Positions 9,901 through 19,498 of a DNA stretch of 64,000 bases are shown piece by piece. The DNA comes from Chrysogorgia sp. JL179-B06 (lineage: Eukaryota; Cnidaria; Anthozoa; Scleralcyonacea; Chrysogorgiidae). Below the pieces are notes generated by a model. The model was given only the letters and a program-made list of their open reading frames with translations, had not been told where the DNA came from and did no database searches. Location: assembly GCA_035772405.1 (NCBI GenBank), contig JAYKKM010000493.1, positions 286,001-350,000 on the forward strand. Direction: 5' to 3'. The stretch's first letter is position 1; every line of letters begins with the position of its first letter. Made by a program: the position numbers and the translations under genes.

Positions 9901-10912
9901 AATATATACATTTTAAGACCAAACTGGAACCAGTTGAGAAAAAGCAACATCAAGGCCTTCCGGCTGGAATTGAACCCGCGACTCTGCGATGCTAGTGCAG
10001 TGCTCTGACCACTGAGCTACGGAGGCCGTAGCCGAGAACCTAGTCACGAGTTCTATATATATATAATGTAGTAATGCTGGGAGAAGAATTGGGTATATTA
10101 TATTTACTTTGCAAGTATAATACTGTATGTGGCATTACACTCATTAAACTACCATACATGTTCTAAGGATTTATGGTGAAGGAGTGTTAGAATATATACA
10201 TTTTAAGACGAAACAGGAACAGTTGCGAAAATGGAACATCAAGGCTTTCCGGCAGCTGGAATCTGGACAACTAAGATGCGGAGTCGATGGGAATGGGAAT
10301 GAGGTGGGGTTTAGGTTTAGGGGTTTGGTTTAGTTTATTAGATTTAGTTTATTAGATTTATCACTCTTTTGGAATACCCCAGCAGGCTAGAAGCCCAATT
10401 GATAGGGGTTCCGAGGGCCTACGATTTAAGGTCGTTATCCGAGAAGGTTAGGGCTTACGCGGTTTAAGGTTAGGGTCATTTGGGGTTTAGTGTTAGGGTC
10501 ATTTGGGGTTTAGTGTTAGGATCATTTGGGGTTTAGTGTTAGGGTCATTTGGGGTTTAGGGTTAGGGTCATTTGGGGTTTAGGGTTAGTACCTCTTCTCC
10601 CTAGTAACTAGGCAACGTATTTGCTCGTCAGGGCAATGCCTAAACTGGATATGCAAGATGCAGTTGATTTTCTTTGGTTTATGAATTATCAATGAGTTTG
10701 AAAAGTAATAATTTGTTCACTTCGTTGTTACAGACCATCCCAAGATTCCCTCTGGAACAGACGACGCACCCTCCAACTTGAATGATGACCAAACTTCTGG
10801 TCCGTTGGGAAAATTACCAGAACTAAAGAATGCGAGACGAATCGAGGAAACGGAGGCAAGTGGCATGTTAGCAAAGGAATTTGAGAATTTTACACCATTC
10901 TCCGAAACGTAA
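3968..10912 (+). CDS. Unrecognised multi-exon gene, C-terminal 204 aa
   Basis: Five exons join without a frame break: 3968-4068, 4637-4718, 7346-7424, 9004-9177 and 10734-10912, total 615 nt, with stop TAA at 10910-10912. Donors are AAG/GTACTT, CAG/GTAAAC, CCG/GTAAGT, CAG/GTATGA; acceptors end TTTCAG, TTTTTAG, TTCACAG, TTTTTAG, GTTACAG. Intron phases are 2, 0, 1, 1. The first three exons (ALGEAEEDCQRSIQRAII, LWTHMPDKEFRILEATL, GWEEVTDTAVTHLLKT) look helical; the fourth is basic (TSKLKKHIALLCDRLGKG) then acidic; the last is hydrophilic and low in complexity and ends FENFTPFSET. I cannot assign a family. Upstream exons are not visible; the preceding intron contains the 2519-3904 element. Introns 2 and 4 are filled with TEs. 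Consistent phase through four junctions is the main evidence that this is a real gene. Confidence 0.8.
4993..6057. mobile_element. Outer inverted-repeat element in intron 2 of the unnamed gene
   Basis: Left arm (4993 on; CTATATAGCAAAGT then AAAGGTGGTGAACTGC) and right arm (to 6057) are reverse complements over about 60 bp. Both continue inward with AATTCAGTATTTAATTAA-type short repeats. A one-ended relative is at 7612-7680. It contains the MITE at 5104-5898. Confidence 0.75.
5104..5898. mobile_element. TTAA-flanked MITE with AGTGCCTATGACATG termini
   Basis: TTAA at each end, TIR AGTGCCTATGACATGAAAAT, arms of about 250-300 bp. TGACGTCA sits in both arms next to CAAGTTGTGCA (5252 and 5746). 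Internal organisation (AAGAACT, AAATATGGAAAAGC, ATGACGTCACAAGTTG) resembles the elements at 7863, 13540 and 35774. Confidence 0.87.
6644..7115 (+). pseudogene. LINE ORF2 C-terminal fragment and 3' tail
   Basis: An open segment at 6644-6952 reads PTYITELINQY, TRSLRSSDNNFLEIP, SYGDKSFSVVAPKLWNSLP and FKSAIKTYLF, the characteristic C-terminus of L2/CR1-type non-LTR retrotransposon ORF2 beyond the RT domain. A (TTA)n stretch near 7086-7115 may be its 3' tail. 5' truncated, as usual for such copies. Confidence 0.8.
7728..8684. mobile_element. Outer inverted-repeat element around two nested elements
   Basis: Left arm 7728-7862 (CACGTGACAGTCCAATATTT, then GACAGCAACATATTGGACAG) recurs inverted at 8566-8684. 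The interior holds the TTAA MITE 7863-8401 and a second small inverted repeat at 8402-8565 (CACCTATTGGATTCATCTTC arms). Confidence 0.8.
7863..8401. mobile_element. TTAA-flanked MITE with AGGGATATGGCAATAT termini
   Basis: TTAA both ends, TIR AGGGATATGGCAATATAAAT, arms about 200 bp. TGACGTCA at 8029 and 8205; TCCGCCATCTTG and CAAGATGGCGGA at the matching arm positions. Confidence 0.88.
9240..10063 (-). mobile_element. tRNA-derived SINE interrupted by a TTAA MITE
   Basis: On the minus strand the head reads as a tRNA-like promoter: box A TAGCTCAGTGGTCAGAG (10019-10003) and box B GGGTTCAATTC (9977-9967), followed by the SINE body. The SINE 3' part resumes on the far side of the MITE 9287-9867 (matching 34480-34530), so the MITE landed in a TTAA inside the SINE. 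Confidence 0.85.
9287..9867. mobile_element. TTAA-flanked MITE with AGTGCCACTACGAT termini
   Basis: TTAA at both ends with TIR AGTGCCACTACGATCAAATT (right arm slightly diverged). TGACGTCA at 9476 and 9642. It sits inside a SINE copy, which gives a near empty-site comparison within this window. Confidence 0.87.
10163..10262 (-). mobile_element. Partial SINE copy
   Basis: Body of the same tRNA-derived SINE (GTGTTAGAATATATACATTT, then the AAGGC...CCGGC segment inverted) without the tRNA-like head. Confidence 0.65.
10350..10445 (-). repeat. Dispersed repeat, copy 1
   Basis: Contains CCCAATTGATAGGGGTTCCG and AAGGTCGTTATCCGAGA. The same block is present in the opposite orientation at 26350-26460 and partly at 24115-24160. 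Origin not recognised. Confidence 0.6.
10468..10590 (+). repeat. 23-bp minisatellite containing TTAGGG
   Basis: About five copies of a 23-bp unit (TTAGGGTCATTTGGGGTTTA plus three bases). It contains the hexamer TTAGGG but is not telomeric repeat. Confidence 0.8.
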
Positions 10913-11100
10913 TATTTCACGAGTATTCCACTTCTCTTTCACCTGCGGTATGTGTTTTGTTTCGACGTACACGATGAAAGACCGTAGGGAGTTTACGAAA
11001 GTCAACACGCCGATGCTATATTCCATTCGTATACGGTCGTTAACATCCCGAACTGTCGTTATCATCAATCCTAACGGTGTTAACATGGAACCAAGTGTGC

Positions 11101-11573
11101 TTAAAGGAGGTCACTCCATAGTCCATGCTTTTTTCTTGTTAATAGAAAGTAAACATATTGTTGAGATACTGATCGTGTTCTGAGCTTCAAAAGTACATCC
11201 CATCCTATTGAAATTCGTCTTCAAAAGAGACAAAATATTCGACAGTGGTGCAGGAAGCCGCCATTTTGAAGAATGCTAAGCAACCTTGGCACTGTACTTG
11301 TGACGTTGAACTCTTTGACGTCACAAGTACAGTGCCAGGTCGCTAAGTACTCTTCAAAATGGCGGCTTTCACTGTCGAATATTTTGGCTGAAGTTTCATA
11401 TAAATGACTATCGGTGGTAAAATTCGAAATTAAAATCAGCTATTATTTCTAAAATAAAACATTATCGTAAGAGTTAGTGTTAGTATTAAAAACACTGTCA
11501 GTATCTCAACTAGTGTATATATGTTTACTTTTTATTGATAAGAAAAAAACATGGATTATGGAGTGACCTCCAA
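11101..11573. mobile_element. MITE with AGGAGGTCACTCCATA termini
   Basis: Left TTAA then AGGAGGTCACTCCATA; right TATGGAGTGACCTCC followed by a degenerate AACTA. The centre is a tight palindrome: GCCGCCATTTT (11257), TGACGTTG/TGACGTCA (11301 and 11316), then AAAATGGCGGC (11357). Confidence 0.82.
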
Positions 11574-11840
11574 CTACAAAAACTATTATCGGTATGGTAA
11601 TAAAACTATGATAACTAGTGCTGACTTCAAACTACTTAAACAGTCATTGCTTTTAATTTGCTCTGGTAATGAATTCCAAAGTTATAAATTGTTATAAATA
11701 GGGCAATGGTTAGAGCGTCAAAATGGCTAATTCAGGGACACAGAAGAACTTTTTAGCTTGAAGTTTAAATAGTGCGTGACATTACGATACTACATATGCA
11801 ATTTTAAAATAGTTATGTAGAAAAGTCAGGGCTTTTTCCA

Positions 11841-11971
11841 CTAAAGCCCGGGTCAAACGTCGAACTTTTCATTAGTCGAACTCAATGTAAATTAGGAACT
11901 ATTTTGTTTAAGTTCATTTGCATTGAGTTCGACTCATGAAATGTTCGACGTTTGACCTGCATGGGCCTTAG
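11841..11971. mobile_element. Short foldback MITE
   Basis: Arms CTAAAGCCCGGGTCAAACGT and complement, then GAACTTTTCAT.. and GTCGAACTCAATG.. paired around a short loop. It shares the TAAAGCC start with elements at 14555 and 48193. Confidence 0.7.
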
Positions 11972-12377
11972 TTTCAGTGTCTCAGTGGGATTTCACTTTA
12001 TGTTGTTAAACAGGACGTCCTTGCATTGTCAAATTTCACGATAAAACTATGATGTAAATAACTATAAACACGCGTAAAAGAGGGAATGCCTTTTTAAAGA
12101 TTATGTTCTATTTAAAATCCCTTAATTTAAAAAGCTTAAAGTTATAAGTTAAAGTTGTATATATTAAAGTTATAATATATAATGCAAGAGTGATGAGGAT
12201 TTACAGAAGGCTTAGTCTGGCTGCTGTTAATAGCTCAAAAAGCGGACAAACAAACCAAATTTGACTCACAAATTGCTCACTTGCAAATGAGCTATTTCTT
12301 TTGTTATGGCCGCAAGAATTATGGGTAAAAGCGGACAAACATCGGTCTGACGTCATCTCGACGGAGCGCTATTAATT

Positions 12378-12559
12378 GACCTCTAAATAATGGCTGCCAT
12401 TTTAAATATTATTTTATGCGCATATAAATTAGCCTTTACAACCTCGTTAGGAAGCAAAGATTCTTTTGAATTGCTGACACACAAACGAGGCCATAAAGGC
12501 TACTTTAGATGCAGCACATAAAAGAATATTTAAATTGGCCGCCATTATGAAAGAGGTCT
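12378..12559. mobile_element. GACCTC-type 180-bp MITE, copy 1
   Basis: Arms begin GACCTC...ATGGCTGCCATT and end CCGCCATTATGAAAGAGGTC; the middle has paired CCTTTACAACCTCGTT/AACGAGGCCATAAAGGC. Further copies are at 12610, 28366, 49025 and, diverged, 48019. Confidence 0.8.
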
Positions 12560-12609
12560 ATAGCGTTGAGCACAGATAATGTATGTTGTCGATGTTTATC
12601 TGAGTCTAA

Positions 12610-12792
12610 TAGACCTCTTTCATTATGGCACCCAAATTAAATATTTTTTATATTCATTTATATTAGCCTTTCTGACCTCGTTTGTGTGTCTGTAATTCCA
12701 AAGAATCTTCGCTTTGTAACGAGGCCAGAAAGGCTAATTTGCATGCATATAAAATAATATTTAGACTGGCCGCCATTATGAAAGAGGTCTAA
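12610..12792. mobile_element. GACCTC-type 180-bp MITE, copy 2
   Basis: Same structure as copy 1 only 50 bp away: AGACCTCTTTCATTATGGC ... GGCCGCCATTATGAAAGAGG, with internal TTAGCCTTTCTGACCTCGTT arms. Confidence 0.82.
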
Positions 12793-12868
12793 TTAAGTTC
12801 ACGTTTTAAACAATAGGAAATGGGTCATTTGGGAAGTCAAATCCAGTTTGTTTGTCTGAGTTTTGGGT

Positions 12869-13179
12869 TTAAAGGTCGTATAACGTCTGTAGGGATTTAA
12901 CATATTTGTTATCTATGGTTCTCCTGAGATAAATTGTAATGTATCTTGAAAGTAAAATAAAGTTGACGGAAATGACGTCATAGCGGGGTGATAGCGGGCA
13001 TCTGTAAAGAGGTTTTCATGTGGACAGATGCCCGCTATGACATCACTTCCGTCAACATTAACAGCAAAAAAGTCCATGAAGATGAAATTTTCAGCTGACA
13101 AGATATATTACAATTTATTTCAGGAGAATCCATAGATTACAATTATGTTAAATTCCCACAGACGTTATATACACTTTAA
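12869..13179. mobile_element. TTAA-flanked MITE with GTATAACGTCTGT termini
   Basis: TTAA ends, arms GTATAACGTCTGTAGGGATT / complement. Inner arms contain GTTGACGGAAATGACGTCAT (12973) and the diverged mirror ATGACATCACTTCCGTCAAC. Confidence 0.82.
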
Positions 13180-13539
13180 CTCTTTCCTATCCAGCCCAGT
13201 AAAAAGGGGTCAAGTCGTCAATCGAAAAACACGGCACACGGTAACGCATGATTAAAAATTGATTTGGTTTCATAAACAATTCTGCGATTGGTGGCATTTT
13301 GAATTTTCATGATGCTACGCGGGCGTGCAAGATGGTCTTTTCTAGAAAAATGGACATTTTTCAACCTGATTTATGATAATTAATGCTAATTGATATTAAC
13401 ATAATGTGTCTGTTCGGAAAATTCAAAAGCATTGGTAACAGCTGGTTTATTGGGCTTTCAGAAAAGGTATAGGTTTCGCAACAGTTATGGATATTTCCAG
13501 AGATATCAATACAACAAAGAGGGAATATGAAGCGAAAAT

Positions 13540-13945
13540 TAAGATGAGTTTTTATTGATTTATTTTAAAGAACTCCTAAAACGATAAAGAATGGCTTTTT
13601 GCAGTTCTTTCCTATCTTATCTCGTTCTTGAGTTATTCAAGGTTGTGTAATACGACCTATGACGTCACAAGTTGTACCCACCATTATGACGAATCTGAAA
13701 ATGAAGTATAAACTTCAAAACTATCGAATAAAATATAGCTTGAAAGATTGCACAAGTATACTAAATTATATAATTCACTAAATTGAGGTCCTTGCATGTC
13801 CTTATCCAGACTCCTTTCTTCCTGACGCAAAAAAATTATATTTTCTAAGAAGGTTCTGCTGTATTTTCGCCCCGAGCGCTTAACAGAAGATTTACGGTAT
13901 TTAAATTTTATTCAATAGTTTTGAAGATATGATTAATTTTCAGAT
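13540..13945. mobile_element. Single arm of a MITE related to 5104 and 35774
   Basis: Shares TTTAAAGAACTC, TCTCGTTCTTGAGTTATT and ATGACGTCACAAGTTG (13660) with those families, but no complete opposite arm is visible. Confidence 0.5.
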
Positions 13946-14079
13946 TGGTCATAATAGTAATTACTTGTAATTCTCGAGTTAGCTAGCAGAAATGTCCACG
14001 CTCTTGGATATAGCTCCGTAGTGCGTATCCAGAATATTTGCAGCATTGAATTAAGGTGAGTTGTTGGGTTAGAATTTCT

Positions 14080-14452
14080 TTATTTTTCGTTAGGACTAGA
14101 GCTTTTGTGGCTGGCGCAAACGATAGCCATTATGTCTTCCCAACTCGCTGCCGGGGTTGTCAATGGACCGCAGGCTCTCTGGGTGGGAATTTAAAATAGC
14201 TTGTAATCGTATTCCGATGGCATAACTGTCTAATTACTACAAACTCGAGCACGTAAAGCAGAATTGAATCGAAATTTATGCATTTATTTATTGGAAGTTG
14301 TTTATTTATTAGCAATTCGACAGTTATGCCCTTGGAATACGATTAGAAGCTATTTTAAATTCCCAGAGGCCTAAAATCTTTTGTGCTAATAAAAACAAAG
14401 TGGATTTCTTGGGAAATTCCGAGGTTGCGCTTTTTTTTTATACACCCTGTAG
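14080..14452. mobile_element. Diverged relative of the folded-back mariner element
   Basis: Right end TTTTTTATACACCCTGTA matches the termini of 16401-16843, and the inner arms (GGAATTTAAAATAGCTT / AAGCTATTTTAAATTCC) correspond. The left terminus is degraded. Confidence 0.6.
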
Positions 14453-14554
14453 TTCCCGATTTTGGTACTAGAGCAGTGATTGGCTATTTATTTGGAATGG
14501 AATGTCACGCTGCAGTAAGCAGCCGTTAGTGGGGAGGGAGAATACGACCGACAC

Positions 14555-14711
14555 TAAAGCCTGGTTTCCATATGGTCGCTGCGCTGTCTTTACGGTCGCA
14601 GTAGTGAAGCAGTGAAGCGTGTTTCTTTTGTTATGACAAAAGAAACACGCTTCACTGCTCCACTTCCGCGACCATAAAGACAGCGTAGCGACCATATGGA
14701 AACCAGGCTTA
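14555..14711. mobile_element. Near-perfect hairpin element
   Basis: Two arms of about 75 bp, TAAAGCCTGGTTTCCATATG and complement, separated by only a few bases; the high arm identity suggests a recent insertion. Confidence 0.8.
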
Positions 14712-14828
14712 AGAACGGCTGCGAAGGAGACTACGAGATTTTCGACAAAGGGCGATTTTTACAAGGTTTCTGTTTTAAAGGTAAGCTCATATATCTTTCT
14801 CGTTTACACGTTTTTGATTAGAGTGGAA

Positions 14829-15090
14829 GGATTTGTGGTGAAGGAAAATTTCGAGTGTTGAAATATACACATTTTAAGACCAAACCGGGTCCAGTTGCAA
14901 AAAATACAACATCAAGGTCTTTAGCCTAGAATTGAACCCGCGACCCTGTGATGCTAGTGCAGTGCTCAGACCACTGAGCTACGGAGGCCGTTGCCGAGAG
15001 CCTAGTCACGAGTTCTGTATATATAGTGGTGGTAATGCCGGGAGAAGATTTGTCTATATTACAAGTAATATTTGGCATTTCACTCGATTA
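14829..15090 (-). mobile_element. tRNA-derived SINE, nearly full length
   Basis: Minus-strand head with box A TAGCTCAGTGGTCTGAG and box B CGGGTTCAATTCT, the SINE body, then CGAAATTTTCCTTCACCA. Flanked upstream by CTCGTGACTAGGCTCTCGGC as in the copy at 10063. Confidence 0.8.
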
Positions 15091-15095
15091 AACTA

Positions 15096-16102
15096 CTGGG
15101 TGTCCAAAAAAAAACGCACCCTCGTTAAATGCTCGTAAATCCAAAAAGACTATATCAAGCACTTCCACATTGGATTGGTTCGGTAGCCCAGAGTCTAACT
15201 TAAAACATGACGTATTGTGTGTTACATTCAGTCTAATATTGGCAGAGCTGTGCTTGAAAAACTATTTTGTATTAATGGTGCCGGTCGTGTTTATATTTAA
15301 GTAATATGCTGTTTGTTTGAACCATTTCTAATTATTCAAAACTCACTCACTGGTGCATACCTACGGTAGAATAATTAATTAAGCAGACATTGTTATTTCT
15401 CTAAATACCGAAAAACCACCGTGCCGTACAGATAAAATCTTTAATATATTATTTGTTGCCTATTGTATTCACTGATCTCAAAAATAGGTCTGGATTGAGC
15501 TTTCTATTATATCTGATGAGCTGATTTTGAAGCCTGCATATTTGCATAATGTAAATTGCGAGAGATCATTAGAAGCTCCGAGTTTGCAAGCAAATCCAAA
15601 TGCGACGCTCGCGAAATAGGTTTAGTGTCTGGCCAATATAGTTTCTTTGTTAACATTAAATGCATAAAATCTTGAACCTAATAGCGAAGCGCACAGATGA
15701 CGTCAGATTCACGTTTGTCTGAGTTTATAATTTATTCTCGCATTTCCAACAATAGAAAAATGGTCATTAGGAATCCCCGCGAGAGTTAATTTCTGTTTGG
15801 TCTATAAATTAAATAGTAACTGTGCGCTTCTCCATTTGACGTCTCATATTAGGCAATTAGAGCCAACGGTGACCTCATTACGAATACAGTGGCGAATCGG
15901 AGAGGAAAGGCAGAATTCTGATATTTAATAACTGTGCAGCGAATATGTTTCCTTGGCTAACATTAAATCAGCAAATGTCAGAATCCTCGCCAACATGTCT
16001 GTGATGCCACAGTGTTCCTTATGGACACTCCAATATTGTCCCTGTTGGCTTCATTTTTGTAACAGACGCTCGATCAAGTGGGTGCGTTTTTTTTTGTGGT
16101 GA
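15096..16102. mobile_element. Element with GGGTGTCC-A(n)-CGCACCC ends, about 1 kb
   Basis: Left end GGGTGTCCAAAAAAAAACGC and right end the approximate complement (GGTGCGTTTTTTTTTGTGGTG), typical of Tc1/mariner-like termini. No transposase ORF survives. Its 15510-15660 part is repeated inverted at 28190-28360. TGACGTCA is at 15698. Confidence 0.65.
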
Positions 16103-16284
16103 AGTTGATATGTCAAAAAGTCAGTCTGAAAAATGCATTCATAAATAAGAAAGTAAGCGGAGAGAAATGAACGCCTAATAAAGTGAAGATCGTTGAAATG
16201 TTCTAATTGGTGTTATATATTGTCAGTTTTATCAATACTCTCCTTTTGAAGATTAGATGGTAATTAGTGGGGAATATGTATAGG

Positions 16285-16393
16285 TTATTTTGAGGCCACG
16301 ATAGAGAGGCCACGAGGGGATATGTGATTTATTCACCGAGGGCGTGACCCATGGTGAATAAACACATATTCCCGAGGGGCCTCAAAAAATAAC
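16285..16393. repeat. Foldback with GC-rich loop
   Basis: GTTATTTTGAGGCC arms, inner GAATAAACACATAT/ATATGTGATTTATTC arms and a loop CACCGAGGGCGTGACCCAT. One of a series of foldbacks with GAG...GCCC-type loops (see 17160, 27172, 33285, 45601, 45785, 63353). Confidence 0.7.
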
Positions 16394-16400
16394 GTGCTTA

Positions 16401-16843
16401 TACAGGGTGTATAAAAAAAAAACGAGACCTTTAGAAATTAACCTATTGTTGTTAGGCACAATATTTTATGCTCCTGGGAATTTAAAATAGCTTCTAATCG
16501 TATGAAGGAGCATAACTGCATAACAAATTGTCAAAGTACTAATTAGTCCTCATCAGTTCGAATAAAAATGGTTCAATTGACCACAGAGCAACGAGTTTTT
16601 ACTGTTTTACATTATACCATGCAAGACTCAAAGTACATTGAGTAAAAACTCGTTGCTCTGTGGTCAGTTGAACCATTTTTATTCGAACTGATGATATGAC
16701 TAATTAGTACTTTGACAATTTGTTATGCAGTTATGCTCCTTCATACGATTAGAAGCTATTTTAAATTCGCAGGAGCATAAAATCTTGTGCTTAACAACAA
16801 TAGGTTAATTCTAAAGGTCTCGTTTTTTTTTATACAACCTGTA
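16401..16843. mobile_element. Folded-back mariner-like element with start codons in both arms
   Basis: TACAGGGTGTATAAAAAAAA at the left and its complement at the right, flanked by TA. Both arms (about 215 bp) include the transposase start: ATG at 16568 (+) and at 16676 (-) both encode MVQLTTEQRVFT, matching the N-terminal helix-turn-helix (DUF4817-type) start found in some mariner-like proteins. The remaining transposase is absent. The structure is an inverted duplication of the 5' end of a mariner element. Confidence 0.78.
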
Positions 16844-17159
16844 TTTCACATGGTGAGGTTGACAGGAGTCGCAGTAGAAAATAAATGCTTTTTTCAGTGG
16901 ATGATTTATAATGCGTCGGTAAACGCGATGAAATAATAGAACAAAGTACGAACGTATCCAGTGGGATTCTCAAGTGTTAAATTTGAATTGTAAATCGTTG
17001 TGTTCGTTCTGTTCAATATGCTAGAGCTTGGTAAAGACGGTTATACGTGGAAGACTTGAGTGCGTCGGTGAGTCGAACGTAGAGATTTATATATAACACT
17101 ATATATTAGAGGGCCGAATACTATAGCGGAAAATGTTAGACGTAATATATTAAACACGA

Positions 17160-17283
17160 GGAAGAGTGCCGGTTTCATCAGGATATCCCAACGCCGAGAC
17201 GTTTGTTGAAAACCGAGACGAAGCCGAGGTTTTTTAACAAACTTCGAGGTGTTTGGATATCCTGATAAAACACTCTTGCGAGT
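17160..17283. repeat. Foldback with CGAGACGAAGCCGAG loop
   Basis: Arms GAAGAGTGCCGGTTTCATCA..GGATATCC and complement; loop CCGAGACGAAGCCGAGG. No coding potential. Confidence 0.7.
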
Positions 17284-17357
17284 GTTTCATACATCTCAAA
17301 CAAATCAGTATTTTAAGAGAAAATCGAGGTGAAAGGTGGCTTAATTTATGTCATTAG

Positions 17358-17490
17358 GTGCTTCGGTGGTCTTGTGGTCAGGGCCACTGCCTCCCACCTC
17401 TGAGGTCAAGAGTTCGAATCCTGTGTTCGGACAATTTGATCGCACGTGGAAAGAGACTTTCTGACGAAAGTCGTGGGTTTCCTCCCACAG
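17358..17490 (+). mobile_element. tRNA-like SINE head (second family)
   Basis: GTGGTCTTGTGGTCAGGGCC resembles a tRNA box A and AGAGTTCGAATCCTGTG a box B; the rest (GTGGAAAGAGACTTTCTGAC) is SINE body. It runs directly into a LINE fragment at about 17490. Confidence 0.65.
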
Positions 17491-18145
17491 GGTTGATTGG
17501 GGTACTATATAAGTCATCTATCCTCCCGTATTTAACATACTGTCACGTGATCTGGCATTTCTGCAAGGCTTCGGACAACAGAAAGGTTGAACGTATCCAA
17601 GAACGAGCGTTGAGAGCGGTATATAGAACTAAGAGAGATCCTTAAATCAACTTGCACCTAACAGTGTATCAGAAATATTTACCCTTAAACGATCTAGCTA
17701 TTCATTAAGAAATGGTGATTTCGATATACCTAGATTCAATACAGTCAATTATGGTAAACACTCACTACCTTATTTTGGACCAATGTTATGGTCAAGGTTA
17801 AGTAATGATATTAGGAATTCGTAAGTTGGATATTAGTAGCCTTTTAGAAAATAACAGTAACTGCCGTGAGCTTTGCAGTACATGAATGTTCCATGTATGT
17901 TTGACTAATCGTTTTCAGTTCATTGTAAATATTATTTTTATTGTAAAATTATCTTATTATGCAATTGCCTATATTATCTTATTTTTGTAATTTATTGGCA
18001 GTTAGATAGGATATATTAACTTATTTGTAATTTATTAGTAGTTAGATAGGATATATATATAGTGTCCCCAATTAGCCTTCTTAGGCTAAATAATTTTTTG
18101 ACACTTGGATAAAGTTATTGTATTGTATTGTATTGTATTGTATTG
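17490..18145 (+). pseudogene. LINE ORF2 C-terminal fragment with (TTGTA)n tail
   Basis: LYKSSILPYLTYCHVIWHF, ERIQERALRAVYRTKRDP, then after a frame break and apparent deletion SEIFTLKRSSYSLRNGDFD and YFGPMLWSRLSNDIRNS: C-terminal RT-proximal region of a non-LTR retrotransposon, a different family from 6644. A pentanucleotide tail (ATTGT repeated five to six times, 18117-18145) marks the 3' end. Confidence 0.85.
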
Positions 18146-18865
18146 TCGATGTTGTAAAGCGCATTTGATCATATATAATTCACATGCTAATTTGCGCTAT
18201 ATAAATAGTAAACATTATTATTATCATTATTATTTCTTCCTCCGATATCCAAACCACCCTCCGTCTCGGTGCTGATTTCCTTTGTTTTCGACTCATGAAA
18301 TTATTAATGAGTTTGAGATGGAATATTAATCTATTGTTTTGCCATTGTTATCAGTCATTGTTTTCAGCACTTGAATATATTCACCCAACAGAACAAAGGA
18401 AAACCAGCGAAGTGTAATGAGCTGCCTGGCATATCACATTTGATCAGTGACCAGAAATCTAAAACCACATCTATCTATGTCTCCACCTCCGGGTAGGCTA
18501 ATGCGATATTGAAAAATATCGATATATCGGCGAAATTGAAGCAAATACGAAAACTCAATTTACCCCGGTGTACGCGCGGTAAGCGCAGGCGCATGTAAAA
18601 AAACGTTTAAAGGTTTATTACGCGGGCCTACCCATGTGGGGGAAACACGAGTCTTAAAAAAGGCTCTGTTTATTATTTTTTTAATTATTTTTATTATTTT
18701 GTCGTCGTCGCGAAATGGCAATTATTGCATCATTGTTGACTAAATTTGTAGACTAGTATGTGGGATTACTATGGAAGCCGAGGAGGCTCACTCATCAGAA
18801 GTTAAATGGCCGTTAGACATTTCATTTGTTCAAATCGCAAAAGCAAAGTGCCGTTTTGCAAAAAC

Positions 18866-19040
18866 AAAATGCTGTTTAGCGAAAGCACAATGATGTTTAG
18901 CGAAAGCAAAATGCTGTTTAGCGAAAGAAAAATGCTGTTTAGCGAAAGCAAAATGCTGTTTAGCGAAAGCTCATTGCTGTTTAGCGAAAGCAAAATACTG
19001 TTTAGCGAAAGCAAAATGCTGTTTAGCGAAAAGAGAATAC
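18866..19040 (+). repeat. 21-bp minisatellite, left arm
   Basis: About eight units of 21 bp (core GCGAAAGCAAAATGCTGTTT). The right-arm counterpart is 21985-22135. Because 21 is a multiple of three, several frames on both strands stay open and give artificial-looking repeat ORFs (KAKCCLA units). Confidence 0.85.
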
Positions 19041-19281
19041 CGTACAGGAATCGCAAAAGCAAAATGTTATTTAGCAAAAGCAAAATGCCGTTTAGGAGGC
19101 GTAAAAGCTAAATGCTGTTTCGCAAAAGTAAAATACCGTTTAGGAATCGTAAAAGCAGAATGCCGTTTAGCATTTAGCAAAACGCTATTTAGCAAAAGTA
19201 AAATGCCGATAGGAAATCGTAAAAGCTAAATGCGGTTTTGCAAAAGTAAATTTCAACTAATTCTCTGTTCACCTTTCGACT

Positions 19282-19436
19282 TCGACTTTCCCGTTCCTGA
19301 ACGCACTTTTACTTTTCCCGTTCCTGAACGCACTTTTACTTTTCCCGTTCCTGAACGCACTTTTACTTTTCCCGTTCCTGAACGCACTTTTACTTTTCCC
19401 GTTCCTGAACGCACTTTTACTTTTCCCGTTCCGAAC
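19282..19436 (+). repeat. 27-bp minisatellite, left arm
   Basis: Five and a half units containing CGTTCCTGAACGCACTTTTA. The right arm (21640-21722) has only about three, so the arms have changed copy number independently. It ends about 60 bp before the start exon. Confidence 0.85.
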
Positions 19437-19498
19437 TTGAGTTAGCCGAGGAGGCTCAACTCTCGTTCCCAGATCTCTGCGCGCAAGGGAGAATAAAC

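Noticed and set aside
9967..10022. Functional tRNA gene
   Set aside because: Box A and B are present but no full cloverleaf with acceptor stem closes, and the sequence continues into a repeated SINE body.
10468..10590. Interstitial telomere-like array
   Set aside because: The unit is 23 bp and only contains TTAGGG as part of it; no contiguous hexamer run.
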